Below, one piece after another: positions 21,249-33,521 of a stretch of DNA of 64,000 nucleotides. A program made the position numbers and the translations under genes. The notes beneath the pieces are model-generated. The model was not told where the DNA came from, made no database searches, and saw nothing but the letters and a program-made list of their open reading frames with translations. This stretch comes from Meconema thalassinum (Eukaryota > Arthropoda > Insecta > Orthoptera > Tettigoniidae): positions 525,158,861-525,222,860 of the forward strand of contig OX336390.1 in the NCBI GenBank assembly GCA_946902985.2. The letters are read 5' to 3'. Position 1 is the stretch's first letter; each line of letters starts with the position of its first letter.

Positions 21249-21740
21249 GTATTTTAGTTGGTAGCATGCTGAGCTTCTATGCCCAAGGTCGTAGGTTCAA
21301 ACCTGGCCGAAGTCATCGGATTGTTTAAGAGCATTCAAATCCCTCAGTATGCCTTCCTTCGGAAGAGAAGTAAAGCCGGCGGTCCCATGTCATAGATTTA
21401 TGTCATGACAATGAACCTTCCACTAAGTACACTTGTGTGAAGCCAAAATTTGTAGGTTAGCTTATTTGATAACGCTATCTTAGTTCCAAAATTCTCCACC
21501 AGGTACAGCCTGTGATGGCATCTAGTAGCCAAGTCCACAGCTAGGTGTTGTAGACGGTAGCATTTCGTATCAAAAGTAGGAACTACTTGAAATATTATCG
21601 TCTGCTGTCCCTACTTGAATGAAAACAGATAACACACACTAATACAGCCATCACAATTAACACCAGTTATCAGACAGATTCTACACACACCCAAAGTACA
21701 CGAGGCTACATGATCGCATTGTCGCAGCCCCTAAACTAAG
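21249..21740 (+). mobile_element. tRNA-derived SINE (family I) plus module III
   Basis: Head with TTTTAGTTGGTAGCATGCTG and box B GGTTCAAACCTGG, body with CCTTCCTTCGGAAGAGAAG, then GTAGGAACTACTTGAAA and the module ACACTAATACAGCCATCAC ... CGCAGCCCCTAAAC. Faces a minus-strand copy at 21800-22140. Confidence 0.7.
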
Positions 21741-21799
21741 GAACCAACCAACCAAACTTACTCTATTTGTTATCTGTGATTCAGGTAGAAGGATTGCAG

Positions 21800-22140
21800 A
21801 CGATTAATTTTTTCAAGTAGTTCCTACTTTTGCCACCAAATGCTACCATCTACGACCCCTAGCTGCTGACGCGGCTACTAAATGCCATCGCAGTCAGCAC
21901 CCAGTGGTGAACTTTGGAACAAATAGAGCGTTATCAAACTAACCTAAAAATTTTTGCTTCCACAAGTGTAATTAGTGGAAGGTTCTTTTTCATGCCATAA
22001 ATCTATGACTTGGGACTGTCGGCATTCCTTCCCCTCCAAAGGAATGCATACTGAGGGATTTTTAACGCTCTTAAAATATCCGACGACTTCGGCCAGGTTT
22101 GAACCCGCGATCTTGGGCATAGAAGCTCAGCATGCTACCA
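21800..22140 (-). mobile_element. tRNA-derived SINE (family I), minus strand
   Basis: Complement of the same family: TTTCAAGTAGTTCCTACTTT near 21812, GTTTGAACC (box B complement) near 22098, AGCATGCTACCA at 22129. With 21249-21610 it forms an inverted pair. Confidence 0.7.
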
Positions 22141-22178
22141 GCTTTGTCCTAGAATAAGTTTGAAGTTAATATATCGCA

Positions 22179-22336
22179 TTTTTAGCCTACTTTCGATTTT
22201 TGCAAAAAATGAAAGTAGACTTATGAGATCAAAACAGTGCGAAAAATTGTGTGTCTGTCTGTGTGTGAGTCTGTGTGTGTGTGAGTCTGTGTGTGTGTGT
22301 GTGTGTGTGTGAGTCTGTGTGTGTGTGTGTGAGTGA

Positions 22337-22397
<61 letters not shown>

Positions 22398-24702
22398 AGT
22401 GAGTGTACTCTGAATGTCTGTCCCCCCCTATCAATTCGAACACGGTGAAACCGAATTGAACGAAATTTGGTACAGAGGTAGCTCTAGCATAGGGCACCTC
22501 AGTGTCATACTTTATATCGCCGCCATCTTTACCAAAACTGAATGGCGGCCACTCAAACGTTCAAAACGTAAACTCAAATTACGGCTAAACTAATCATCCG
22601 ATCTCTACCAAATTTGGTGACAACATACCTTTATATAGGACGCGTCTTTCACCCAAACTTCAAGGTCATCGGCCTTGCCATTTCAGGATGGTGGCCGTGT
22701 GAATTATGCAACCATTATAATCAATAGCTTAAGACCCACCAATTCAGATTATCAAGCCTAGGGTGGTTTAAGCTATCCTGAAGGTCGTGATCCGTTATTT
22801 ATTATAATTTAATATTATAATATTATTCTGTATGACTGGCTTAAAAGAGCTGAGCTATCTGCCACACGACAAGATGGCAGCTGTCCTCATGAGCCTGTCT
22901 TATATTTCAGTAGTTTTAGTATGTTGTATGCGATATACCCTACTGATACAATAATATAAACTTTGTATGAAATGATCTATAATGAAGATGTACTGCAATG
23001 AAGAAATAGTTTATTTCAAGTCATTATTTGCCAACAGGTTGAATCTAATATATCAGTTAAGATCTCCATGATGTTACGGATATGTTTAGCTCTGGGCTAG
23101 CGTGTTAGGCTGTCACGCAGTTGACTGGGGATCGAATACTGCTACAGTTGACTTTTTTTTTCTGGAATTCTTTTACAAATGATGTGCACAAGCTCTTTTC
23201 ACAGATACTGAATAAAATGTCATTTAGCTCAAAGGGGAGGCTAATGTATACACTCGTTTATTAATAAAATCACAGTCCCAGCATTGCACATAAACAGAAG
23301 ACATTACGAAAAGGAGAATAGAAGAATTAGATACACGTTGTTATCAACCACAGCCTTCTTAATGTCTCTGTACGGTGCTGTCCTCTTGTGGGTTATGTGG
23401 GTAGTATTGTTCCAAATATACCGCTGTGTCAATACCTGGCCTCCTAAAGTATGGCAATTTTGTAATACTGGTAGTTCGACTATTAGCCACGATCGCGCTC
23501 CGATTACCTTTAATGATAGAACGTACAAGGCACTGCCGGCAGGAAGTTAGGTCCTCATTTGAGTACGTAATTCAATTGCTTATATGAGGACGAAGCGTCC
23601 TGCTGGCAGGACCGTTCTTTTTTCCATTATATAGAGGGAAATGTAACGAATCAGCGCATGCAAGTCTGAAGTTGGTAGCTCTGACCGTTCAGTAATGTCG
23701 GCGATTATACGTAATGGTGACTGTGTTTATGTTTTTGCTACCTATTTCGATGCTCCAAACAGCGGAGATGCATGGAGTCGCTCGTTATTTGCTAGTAATT
23801 ATGATATCAGTAAATGTCATGGTACTGTAGTTTAAATTACGTGTAGTTGTGCAACTGTGCAGTGGGATATTGACAAAAACACAACTAGGCTTTTTTTAAT
23901 TTATTTATTCTCGAGTGATGGACGCGCCGTCGCTCATACATTTATTTAGTCTCTGTACTATAAGAAAACACGTTTATACTTTATACGTTTATATATTTTA
24001 GAGTCAATATGTTGTTAAGAGACAGTTATTGTATTAGTCAATATGAGTCATATTGAATATTTTAGAATATTTACAGACTTTTATTGTTTGCCCAGTACCA
24101 GAACTGCAATATTATTACGCTCTGATAACCCAAAGTACTGCCGGAAGGACGCGTCCTGCTGGAAGGCCAGTTCAAACATTTGCCATAAGGGTCCAAAGTC
24201 CTGTTGGAAGGACGCACCGCTGTGTACAAAAGTACTTCCGGAAGGTCCTTCTAGCAGGACGAGTGACTGTACGCTCTATCATTAAACACTGCCAGTTGGA
24301 TCGCCTCCCTCCTGGCTACTTTAAACTGCCTACTCGTTGAACACCCAGAGGCGTACTAGATAAATATGAATTCACTGCTAGGTCGCAGCACCAACCTACT
24401 GTGATTGGCGCGGATTTTTTAAGGGGAAGGTACCCAAAACGATAGATCCTTAAGTTTGCAGGCTGGCTTAATATAGAGATTAACGGACGTGAATGCATTA
24501 CAATAAGTTAGTAGTTTTGTTATTCAATCATCATAAAGTATATAATATTGATTTTGACACTTACTGGCTAATTATCAATATAAAAGAAAACAAACAATAC
24601 ATGGTGGTAGAGGTGGTTTTAGGGATGAGGACAAAGAGTTATAAATATACCCATACATTTAGGAGAAAGTAGGCTATATGTTCTTTGCTGAACATCTTGT
24701 TT
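22179..24702 (+). mobile_element. HINE-like repeat, family A, long copy
   Basis: 5' end TTTTTAGCCTACTTTCG with complementary GAAAGTAGACTTATGAGATC, a long GT microsatellite (22250-22400), one tandem unit from about 22430, then about 1.9 kb of unique-looking text, and the family 3' end: GGACAAAGAGTTATAA, GAGAAAGTAGGCTATATGTTC, loop, GAACATCTTGTTTT. Internal text at about 22700-23150 (including a tRNA-like GGCTAGCGTG ... GGGATCGAATAC) is mirrored in the minus-strand copy at 59171-60597. 23530-23610 and 24130-24270 carry GC-rich partial palindromes (CCTGCTGGCAGGAC). No protein recognised. Confidence 0.55.
22250..22400. repeat. (GT)n microsatellite
   Basis: Long GT run with GTGAGTCT interruptions, internal to the HINE-A copy. 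Confidence 0.95.
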
Positions 24703-24811
24703 TGTAATAAAAGAGACTATTGAAATACGTATGATCCTTTTATAAAATTCCTAGGTATGCTGAATTTCAAAATATAAATTGTTCTTAATGAAGCTATTCC
24801 TCCGTAAAAAC

Positions 24812-24812
24812 C

Positions 24813-24868
<56 letters not shown>
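24812..24868. repeat. (ATT)n microsatellite
   Basis: Near-perfect ATT run of about 19 units, immediately upstream of a SINE body. Confidence 0.95.
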
Positions 24869-24869
<1 letters not shown>

Positions 24870-25115
24870 ATGAGGTACCGGGTTCGATCCACGGCTCTGT
24901 CAAGAATTTAAAAGTCTTGGTGTGGTCTGGTACGGGGTCTCCCAGCCTCGTGATGCAAAATGGGAACCTGCTGGATGCTATGGCAGGAGGAGGAGTGGAA
25001 AGGAACTGGCCACCCTACCACACGCAAACTCTGGCTCGGGATGCCTCGTCAAGGGCTCTAATTCAGGTCGCCTACGTCCCTGGAGGGGATATGACACTCT
25101 AATTTTTAATTTATT
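24869..25115 (+). mobile_element. SINE fragment (family II)
   Basis: Begins at box B (GGTACCGGGTTCGATCCACGG), then CTCTGTCAAGAATTT and GGGTCTCCCAGCCTCGTGAT as in family II. Box A is missing, so it is 5' truncated. Confidence 0.6.
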
Positions 25116-25149
25116 TAAGCGAAAATTCCCCTGCAGGAGACAATTAAAC

Positions 25150-26075
25150 TTGATAACATGATGTCATTTAGAGGTTTGTCTCCTCCGCTCCTCTCAAAAT
25201 CTCTTCATTCTCACGGAATGCTCCATCTTCCTCTCATCCGTCCACTTTTTCCAGGTTGTCGTAATGATCTTGGTTCAAACTTAACATTCGTGATTTTCAT
25301 CTGGCACTCAGTTCGGTCTTCGAAATTTTCTATACTGATTACTTGTAAGTCTCTCTGTACCTCTCTAAGCCATTCTGTGCCGCATTTACTCTGTGTTATG
25401 ATACCAAGTAGTTCCTTCGGCAATCTGGAGGTGGCCATCCTGTGGATGTGAGTATAAAATTTCGCTCTGCGTATTGGTCTTTTGATAGAGTTCTGTACTA
25501 GGTCTCTTCATCCAAATGCCGTGTTTGTTGATTGCTCCGTAGATCTGCCGGAGAATTTTTCGTTCCTGTTTTTCCAGTTCCCTAATCTTGGAATGACCAT
25601 CGATTACTATTTTTTCCACGACATATGTTGCTTCTGGAAGAATAACTATTTTATAATGTCGTAATTTGGCGTTCGTCGAAATGCATTTCTTGTTGTAATG
25701 GGCCCACGTTAGCCTGTAGGCCATCTGGAGCTTAGTGATTCTGTCTTCATTGGCGATTCGATTAAGTCCTGAGGGTTGTATAATTTCACCAAGGTATTTA
25801 AAAGTGCAGACTTGGGCGATTTTACCGTATTTGGTGTTTAAAGGGGATTTATTTTCTGGCCTTCTCTCCATATATTTGGTCTTGTAAGAGATATGTAATC
25901 CGGTCCTTTGTGCAATCTCATGGAGCTTTTCCACAGCGTAAGTAGCTTTCGATCTGTTGTCTGCGACAATTGCAATATCGTCCGCGAAAGCGAGACATTT
26001 GACTTTAGTCCAGTTCTCTTTTTGATGTGTAACATCTTTCCACTCGGTTGCTGGATATTTTTTGTGGAAGTGATT
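25150..26075 (-). pseudogene. LINE reverse-transcriptase fragment (palm end, thumb, C-terminus)
   Basis: Minus-strand frame with LAFADDIAIVA (catalytic FADD box of non-LTR reverse transcriptases), then GLHISYKT, KYLGEII, a long helical segment and RKILRQIYG, all typical of the thumb region of LINE RTs. Near 25420 the frame shifts; the C-terminal continuation (GTEWLREVQRDLQVI) is in another frame down to about 25211. The N-terminal half of the polymerase is missing. A fragment of the complementary half, likely the same family, lies at 53460-54174. Dead copy; class within LINEs not assigned. Confidence 0.7.
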
Positions 26076-26129
26076 TTGAAAAATGGGACGGACGTGTGTA
26101 AGACGCACTGCCAGTGGCAGTGGTACCAT

Positions 26130-26760
26130 GTGGAATGTTTATCACATACGGATTACTTCAAGGTTTGGAGGCGCCATTACAGATATTTATACAATAAATA
26201 ATCTTCAAGTTGTCGTTCTTTGGTGTAAAATATTCATTATATCATATTTGCTGAAAACAATTATGATTTATTAAGAGTCTGTTTTTCAATCTCTGGTTAA
26301 AAGTGATGGGCATCCGCTTCCCGAGTAACTTCGCTCAACACTTTCATACTGAACGGTAAACGCTCATGCGAACTCTGGTGTCAACTGATTGAAACACAAA
26401 CCACATGTTAAAAGTCTTCGTATCAGTATTTAAATTATGATATGCTTTAGTATGGAACATTGTAACTAGTCGGCAAAGCCGGTATTATGTTTCTGCAAAA
26501 TGGCTATTCAGATATTAACCTACATTGCGGTAATGCAGCGATCAATGTAATATACATCGATGTTCTTATACGGGAACAGAGGTAGCCTTTAACGTACCAC
26601 TATAGGAATTCCCTTTACTGTCAAGGCGTATTCATAACTAATTTAAAACTCAATTCCACGAAGGAACATTATCGAATAAAATTAAACTATTATTGGGGAA
26701 TAAAAAATACTCCCATATTATTACCGGCACGTAAAAATGAGTAACTGTCTTGTACTCTAA
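26130..26760. other. Non-coding spacer
   Basis: AT-rich; nothing recognised. Confidence 0.4.
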
Positions 26761-26764
26761 ATTT

Positions 26765-26845
26765 CTGTACTTGTAATGGCTGCGTAGATAGCATCTTGGT
26801 CTGCGAATTATGAGGTCACAGGTTCGAACCCCAGTCCCGGCAAAT
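26765..26845 (+). repeat. tRNA-like SINE head relic
   Basis: GGCTGCGTAGATAGCATC (box A-like) and GGTTCGAACCCC (box B) at normal spacing, but the acceptor stem does not pair, so it is not a tRNA gene. Confidence 0.4.
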
Positions 26846-26875
26846 ATTTTTGCTCTCGGATTATCGATTTAAACG

Positions 26876-26881
26876 ATATAT
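26876..26881. repeat. Target-site duplication of E3 (left), ATATAT
   Basis: ATATAT precedes the LTR and follows its partner at 36169-36174; a 4-bp ATAT reading is also possible. Confidence 0.75.
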
Positions 26882-29528
26882 TAAACCCTTTGGAAAATAG
26901 CATGTAGACAAGATTCAAAATTTCGGGGTCGTAATGGATTCTTGTGAATGTGATTTAGAGGTTTTGCTATCAACATAACTTCCAGGGTTCATAAGGTTAA
27001 CTTATTATTATTATTAAGTCAAGAAAAACAACAGGATCTACTAACAAATGAAATTTATTAACTGAATCAAACATAAAGAAGGAAAACTATAACCACCCTT
27101 TTATTGTTCACTCGCGTGAACAGATCTAACACTGACCAGCCTGACGTACCATGACGACATGGCATGACAGCTGTCAACAAGCATTGTGACTGAAATGTCA
27201 CTTAAATCAGAGTAACAAAAGAAAACGGATCACAAGATCCAAATATAACAAACAAATAAAAATAGTACAAAAATTTAATATTTATGAGCGACACGGGTTT
27301 TAAGACTAGTTCAAGTAATGAGCATTTTGACGGGCGCTCGTTTCCGACCAAAACAGTTGGTTCGGGAACGGACTCCGTACTGCGAAGGACGAATTACGGA
27401 AATGTGGGAACAACAATTACATATTTATATACACTACTGACATGCTCTAACCTTAGATTACCACAACCAAATACACGTGTGTATTATTTAAAATAAGGGC
27501 TGCGGAATTACCGTCTTATACCTTAAACACTAGGATAGCATAACATGACATGAACAAGTTTGGCCGGTTGCCAAATTATATTTATATGAATACAATGGCC
27601 TTGACAATAAGAGCCAACAACAACAAAATACAACTTTTAATTTTTACGCCGGAAAGTTTGGCGTTTTAAAACAATGAACAAATAAGTCGTAGTAATGATA
27701 AAAGAAACTTGGATCGACAACATGGCAACTTCCCAAATTAAACCAAATAAAATAACCTTAACTCATTAGGCTTTAAAGCAAACATAACGTGTCATAACGA
27801 GCTGGAGACAACCGGGCCTGTTATCGCATCACCGAGAGAGTGGCTGATTTCTTCCCCCAAGTAGTAATTAGTGCCATGCTAAATATAGATTCTGGCCCAT
27901 AGCCAGCGTACAGCACCTTTGCTAATCGCCACCTGTTAAACGCGTACAAATAAATAACACATTATCTCAAAACATCCTCTCAGGGATTTTTAAGAATACA
28001 TTCCCAGGTCAAACTTATCCCCACGGATAACTAGTTTGCCGGAATGATATCGCAGTCATGGACAGGCTTTACCTCTCCTCATCATCATCACTTACACCCA
28101 AAAACACGTGGCACATTTCTCGAAGATCTCGTCGTAGCATTAATCAGCACACCTCTCAGATAATGACATACAACATGTCCAAGTGACAATAAAGAATAAA
28201 TAACAGGATCAGTCCTAGCCCGAGTTATCAAAGCAACAAAATGCAAATATTCCCCCCACGTAGTAATTAGTTTAACATAACATTAAATCAGTCCATTTAT
28301 CATTGTCGTTCCTAGGTTCTCATTCACGGCTACACTTTTTATAGATACGTTAATCGATGCGGCCGTTTCGCAATAAGAATTACGTATACATAAGGAAAAC
28401 ATTTATATTACAAAATTTACTGTACAACATAATTGTCACGCAATGCCAAAATTTACTACACGCATGTCAGTTAAGAAATCAAACCCTGAAATTTAAATTA
28501 AACCACACAAATAAAATCTATACAAAGTTCCACACATCTCTCGCGATTCCCCTCGTCCAAAATCAATAAATCAATTTTTTAATACTCATCACTTAAACTG
28601 CTTTCCAGAGGCCTCCCGCCTCGTCAATTCCCATCATTAGGCCGTTAGCCCATAACACTGATGGTAATGGAGGATGAAGCTTGCTGTCTTCTCTCCATGG
28701 TCGACATTTTGCTGCTGTTAAAACACAATTAAATCAAAGTTTTTAAACTGTTCTATCTGCGTTCTAAGTATTTTATTTCCTCAGATCGTCCTATGCAGAA
28801 TCGTCGACTTTCCCTATTCTATGGCTAATTGCCATCTCACAATTTATGAAAATTTCCAACTTCGTTGCCGACACACAACTATAACTTTAAAACCATATCG
28901 TCTTAAGGACGTCTTAAAATGACTGTCGAAGAATAATTAGGAGTGTCCCGATTCATCTCAGACATTTGTATATATACAGAAAGCCTAAAGTTTCAATGGT
29001 GGGAGAAAAACAGCTCCTCAATATTTTAAGTAATGGGCCTATAATTATGTGTGACCTCTCAAAATTCTTGTATTTTCTCACAGGTCGCGAATCTGCCGTC
29101 GAACATGCAAACCGATCGCTAGATCTTTTTATATCCGATTGCCGCGCAAAACACACTGACGCTATGTTCTGGCGTCATGTTTTCTTATTGGTCAGATAAG
29201 TTGGCTTCGGAGTTCTGACCTTACAAATCCCGCCCTTATATTGACGTCACGACTATTCTCCTCTCTCTCACTCCTTGCCTTGTACGCAGCATTTTGCCCT
29301 TTTATGGTCACGTACGCCACAACGTCATATCTGATTTTCTCAGAAATCCAAGAATAACATTGGTTGTGAAACTATTGGTCATTTCCAGCCAGCACGTAGC
29401 ATGTCTTACCAAGTCCAGATTTCTTGCTACATCAATATTACTCAAATATCCAGCATATCATGTATTTAGTATTTCCATCGTTTTTATTAATATGAAACAT
29501 TATTATTGGACACAATGATAAGGGTTCA
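26882..29528 (-). repeat. 3' LTR of E3
   Basis: 2647 bp, unusually long. Small open frames within it recur in the other LTR at +6640 and are not genes. Confidence 0.9.
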
Positions 29529-29871
29529 TCTGACCCCTAGTTGATGAAATTCGAACTCAAATGAAGTCGAATTTCACATCCCCTACTTTTCTGGCTCAAA
29601 TTTGAAGTTGCTGGTCACCCTCAAATATAATGACTGTCCGCCTCTGTCTGTTTCAGTAGCCGTCTCGTTCCAAACTCATTAGGAAATTCCTGTATACTTA
29701 TGCCCTCCGGCCTCTTTCCTTGCTACTCGTCTCCCCTCTCACTCTTTCAAAACATCAACATATTCATTAACGACTTCCGCCTGAACTTGTAAACACGTCA
29801 GAGCCGTCTTTCGAGCGCTTTCACCACTCGAGTACCCCCGTATCTTTTGTTGTATGTTATCACGCGAATGT

Positions 29872-30399
29872 TTAATTTGCTGCAGTAACATTATTTCTCG
29901 GTTCGTATGGCTCTCTCTGATGATACAATTTTAAATTTGAGATATTATATACTGCCATGTTTCCTGTGCTCACCTCTCGGACTCTGTAGGCGTTGTTACC
30001 TAAATTCCTCACGATGCTGAACGGTCCCACATACCTTTCACAAAATTTGTTTAGTATCTTGTTCGCTGGATCAGATATCGGTGGCTTCTTAATCAAGACC
30101 AATTCCCCTTCGATCAACTCCCGATGAAACTTCTTTCCGCGTACTCTTCTTAATCTACGGTCCGCCTGCCTTCTCATATGCACAATGGTGTTCTGGATCC
30201 GTAGATCGTGTGTTGGTACTGGGTCGTTAGGACATGTTACAATAGTGTTCCAAGATCTCACTGGAAACTGGTTGTGGTGTAAAACCATGGGAATTTGCCC
30301 TGTAGATTCATGACGAGTGGAATTCATACATATCTCAATGTCACTCACTCGGTCTACCCATTTGTAATGTTCCTTAAGCCGCTCCTGTCTCTTCTCCAT
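29872..30399 (-). pseudogene. Integrase 3' remnant of E3
   Basis: 175 codons beginning in the last part of an integrase catalytic domain (ICMNSTRHESTGQIP, the helix after the catalytic Glu), followed by a basic linker and the C-terminal barrel (ELVLIKKP, GPFSIVRNLG, YNISNLKLY). No DDE residues remain. It ends about 340 bp before the 3' LTR. Compare 840-1106. Confidence 0.75.
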
Positions 30400-30494
30400 T
30401 TTACCGTGATGTCATCTCCTTCTTCTCCCCCGCGTTGCCATCTTCTTCCTTCTCCCTTCTTCTTCTTCTCCTATTCCCGTACAATAACTTTTTT

Positions 30495-32372
30495 TTACCA
30501 TATTTCGAGACCCTTGCCTGACACGGTCTGCGAATCTCTCCTGCTATTCTTCTGTTTCCTATTGTCGGCTGCTCTATTTTCTTCTTCTCCATGCAGCTCC
30601 TCCAAATATCTCTGGGTTTCTACATGCATGGCCTCCAACATTTGATGTGTTCCGTTTTCCTCCTCGTGGTTGTCGGGATTCTTCCGCCGATCTATCGCTC
30701 TTTCCCATTTATCATTATTTCCTTCCATGTTACGTGGCTCCTCCAGGTATTGTTGTGACTCAGCGTGTCTCTCGTTCCAATTTCTCTGATCATCCCTTGG
30801 ATCCGATTGCTCGTTAAACCGCTGGTTATTTTGTGCGTTATATTGTTGATTGTAACGCCTATTGTCTCTGGGCCTATATTGTTGATTATAGTGTCCTCCA
30901 CGCCATCCTCGATTGTAAGGTGCGTTATTATTATTCCTATTGTATGACGTTTGGTATCTCCTATTATCTCGCCACTGCTGATTGTTTGTGTTCCGGTAGC
31001 GGTTAGTTTCTTCCTGATTGTTATGGTTTCTGTCCCTATTTTCGTATCTCGGTTGAGATCTCGGCTCATATTCTTCGGTGCTCTGCCGTCTTTGGTTATC
31101 CCCAGTGTTTGTAGCTTGCGACCTCGTGTTTTTGTTCGGTGTCTTGACTACTTCGACTGCATTAACTAACTCTATCTGTCTCTTCTCTCTCGGGTTGATG
31201 TAATTAGTGGTTTCATCTATCTTCCTTAATACCTCTTCTGCCTGGACCACGGTCGTAATATTTGCCGCCACCAAGAATTGCTGAACGCTAATAGGCATCT
31301 GTTTTCCTATAGTAGTTATTAGCTCCATTTCGCTAGGGGGATTATCATGATCTTGCAATTTGACAAGTTGCATGGCGAAAAAATCTGCATATTTCGTCTG
31401 ATGCGTGGAATGGTATTTACGCGAGTATAAGTCCATTCGCAAGCTTTGTTGATACGACCCACTCCAGTATTTGCTTAGGAAGGCCTTGTGGAAACCTTCC
31501 ATTGATTTAAATGTGTTCTTAAATCCAAGATACCAGGTAAGTGCTGAGCCCGCCAAAAATTTTTCAACCATTCTTAATTGTCGCGTTGAGCTAACATTTT
31601 GGTCCGAAAAATATTCTGTCAGTTCCCTTAAGAAAGCTTTAGGTGTCCCTCCGCTCTCTGGTAAAAACTTATTCGGTTTAAATTCGTTTCCACGGATGAC
31701 TTGTATAACTTGCGTGGGAAGTTGTGTGTTTTGAGGTGTCGAGCTACGACCCTCATAATTCTGGAATGCTTGCGTGTCTACCGTTCTTGGACTTTGCCCA
31801 AGCTCGTGGCTGTCTATTGTGTGCTCTCTTTCCGCATTCTCCCCTTTCCCCTTTTCCATTAGTGTCGCAAACATCGTATTATGTCCAAGTGACTGCAACT
31901 CCGATTTTATCATGCGGTCCTCTTGAATTTGAAATCTTAACTTCATATTTTCTTCTAACGCCTGTATTTTCGCGTTATTTTCCCCTAGCTTCTTGCTTAC
32001 TGCGAGCCGTTCATCTTTCGAATCAGCGCTCATCTTGGTCCAATCTTTCCTAATAGTATCCTTCAATTTAACAAAGCGTTTTTCGACTTCCTGTTGATTA
32101 GCCTCCTGATTATCTTCAAGTTTATCTATCCTTTCTCCCAGAGAAATGTTGTTCTGTTCTAATGTTTGTTTAATTTCTTCCTGGTCAATTTCTAACTTTT
32201 TCCATTTCTTAATTGATTGTATTTCTAATTTGTTGAGTTCCGTCACTAAGCCCGTGATATTGTTATCTACTGTAATTATCTGATCTTGCATACCCTGTGT
32301 CCCTCGTTCGATCATCTCAAACCTTTTTTCTAAGTTTGTGTGTGCTTCTTTAATCTCAGATGAGTTGGTCAA
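30495..32372 (-). CDS. gag: E3 Gag, capsid and RNA-binding region
   Basis: 625 codons. N-terminal about 165 residues are coiled-coil (KLEDNQEANQQEVEKRF), residues about 225-400 hold a Gypsy-type capsid (F-L-R-E-L, LAGSALTWYLG, FLSKYW), and about 420-560 form an Arg/Asn/Tyr-rich low-complexity tail (NNNNAPYNRGWRGG) in place of a CCHC knuckle, then an acidic end. Probably packages element RNA. The frame opens 5' of the first listed residue and differs from that of the upstream coiled-coil segment (32393-32971), implying a frameshift or splice near 32385. Confidence 0.8.
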   Translation of the reverse strand: MTNSSEIKEAHTNLEKRFEMIERGTQGMQDQIITVDNNITGLVTELNKLEIQSIKKWKKLEIDQEEIKQTLEQNNISLGERIDKLEDNQEANQQEVEKRFVKLKDTIRKDWTKMSADSKDERLAVSKKLGENNAKIQALEENMKLRFQIQEDRMIKSELQSLGHNTMFATLMEKGKGENAEREHTIDSHELGQSPRTVDTQAFQNYEGRSSTPQNTQLPTQVIQVIRGNEFKPNKFLPESGGTPKAFLRELTEYFSDQNVSSTRQLRMVEKFLAGSALTWYLGFKNTFKSMEGFHKAFLSKYWSGSYQQSLRMDLYSRKYHSTHQTKYADFFAMQLVKLQDHDNPPSEMELITTIGKQMPISVQQFLVAANITTVVQAEEVLRKIDETTNYINPREKRQIELVNAVEVVKTPNKNTRSQATNTGDNQRRQSTEEYEPRSQPRYENRDRNHNNQEETNRYRNTNNQQWRDNRRYQTSYNRNNNNAPYNRGWRGGHYNQQYRPRDNRRYNQQYNAQNNQRFNEQSDPRDDQRNWNERHAESQQYLEEPRNMEGNNDKWERAIDRRKNPDNHEEENGTHQMLEAMHVETQRYLEELHGEEENRAADNRKQKNSRRDSQTVSGKGLEIW

Positions 32373-32392
32373 ACACGCTTGCTCGATTTGTG

Positions 32393-32971
32393 CTAGTTTT
32401 GCATAACAGTCTCATCCATTCCTTTTATTTCCTTTTTAAACGAATCTTCGATACCTTTTATTATTCCTAATTGTTTGGTATTGTTAGTGCTAACGTCCTT
32501 TGCTAATTGGATTAGCTGTTCTTTTGTGTGCTCTTTGATTTCTACCGTTAGCGCAGCTAGATTTTGAGTGTTCCTTTCGTCTTGTGCGTTTAATATTTCA
32601 TTGTTTTTCTCAGACTGCCTATGTAATTGTTCACTAACCAGAATGTTTTGTGTAGCGATTTTCTGATTTATATTCTCGTTAACTTCAGATAGTTTTGTGT
32701 TTAACTGTGTCTGTATTTCTTCCGATTGTTTATTTATAGCAGCTAACTGTGTCTGCGTTTCTGTCGATTGTTTATTTATGGCCGTTAACTGTGTCTGCGT
32801 TTCTGTCGATTGTTTATTTATGGCCGTTAACTGTGTCTGCGTTTCTTTACTATTTGCCGCTAACTGTGTCTGTATTTCATTGGTTATGTCTTTTCTCATC
32901 TCACTAAGTTGTTCTCGCGTACGAGCGGATGCTAATTCAATCACTTCGCGGATTTCTCCCAGAGTAGCCAT
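32393..32971 (-). CDS. E3 Gag N-terminal coiled-coil segment
   Basis: About 192 codons from the ATG whose complement is at 32969-32971 (MATLGEIREV; an upstream ATG at 33058 adds 29 unlikely residues). Dominated by a 14-15-residue repeat QTQLTAINKQSTE, about four copies, a coiled coil. The stop at 32393 is followed at once by the main Gag frame in a different register, so it is either a separate small protein or the N-terminus of Gag broken by a frameshift. Confidence 0.6.
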   Translation of the reverse strand: MATLGEIREVIELASARTREQLSEMRKDITNEIQTQLAANSKETQTQLTAINKQSTETQTQLTAINKQSTETQTQLAAINKQSEEIQTQLNTKLSEVNENINQKIATQNILVSEQLHRQSEKNNEILNAQDERNTQNLAALTVEIKEHTKEQLIQLAKDVSTNNTKQLGIIKGIEDSFKKEIKGMDETVMQN

Positions 32972-33058
32972 CACAACAATAATATATTTGAGACATAGGG
33001 AAATGACATAAGGGCGGAGCCCTGGATACGCGCGCTCACACATATTAAATATACACAC

Positions 33059-33521
33059 ATTAACCCTTTACATACTCAGTTCATTTACTTTAAATTACTC
33101 CCACAAACTATAGCATCACTGAGTATAATTTACTTATTATTCCATTTAATTTTAACCCTTTGATTCAGTTATAATCTTCCTGACCTTACTTTACTTACAA
33201 ATTTTAACCAATTAATAGAGTATTAATTAGTTTTTAAGGTCTAACCTTCCTGTCAAACAATTCTTTGAGTTTGGCTTTTCTACACAAAGCTAATTTAATT
33301 TTATTGGGCGCCTGGAACAGTTTGTTCTAATTTTAATCACAGTTCAAACACTTAACTTGTTCCACATTTACTTTATTGCAAACTCCATGACTTTATATTT
33401 TCAAACATTTGGCGGTACTATCTTCGCCTAACTTACGTTAATAAACTTATCACATGCCGGTGATCTATTTTTTTACTCTAAAACACAAATGCCACACGTT
33501 CGGAAGCCAAAGTAACTCTTA
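33059..33521. other. E3 leader between 5' LTR and gag
   Basis: AT-rich untranslated leader on the minus strand. TGGCTTCCGAACGTGTGGC (complement at about 33491-33509) could be a primer-binding site but starts about 12 bases from the LTR, so I am unsure. Confidence 0.35.

Noticed and set aside
22135..22497. His/Thr-rich frame on the minus strand (also 36577-36936)
   Set aside because: Translation of GT microsatellites inside HINE-like elements.
27284..29518. Small open frames repeated exactly at 33924-36158
   Set aside because: They lie in the two LTRs of E3 and repeat only because the LTRs do.
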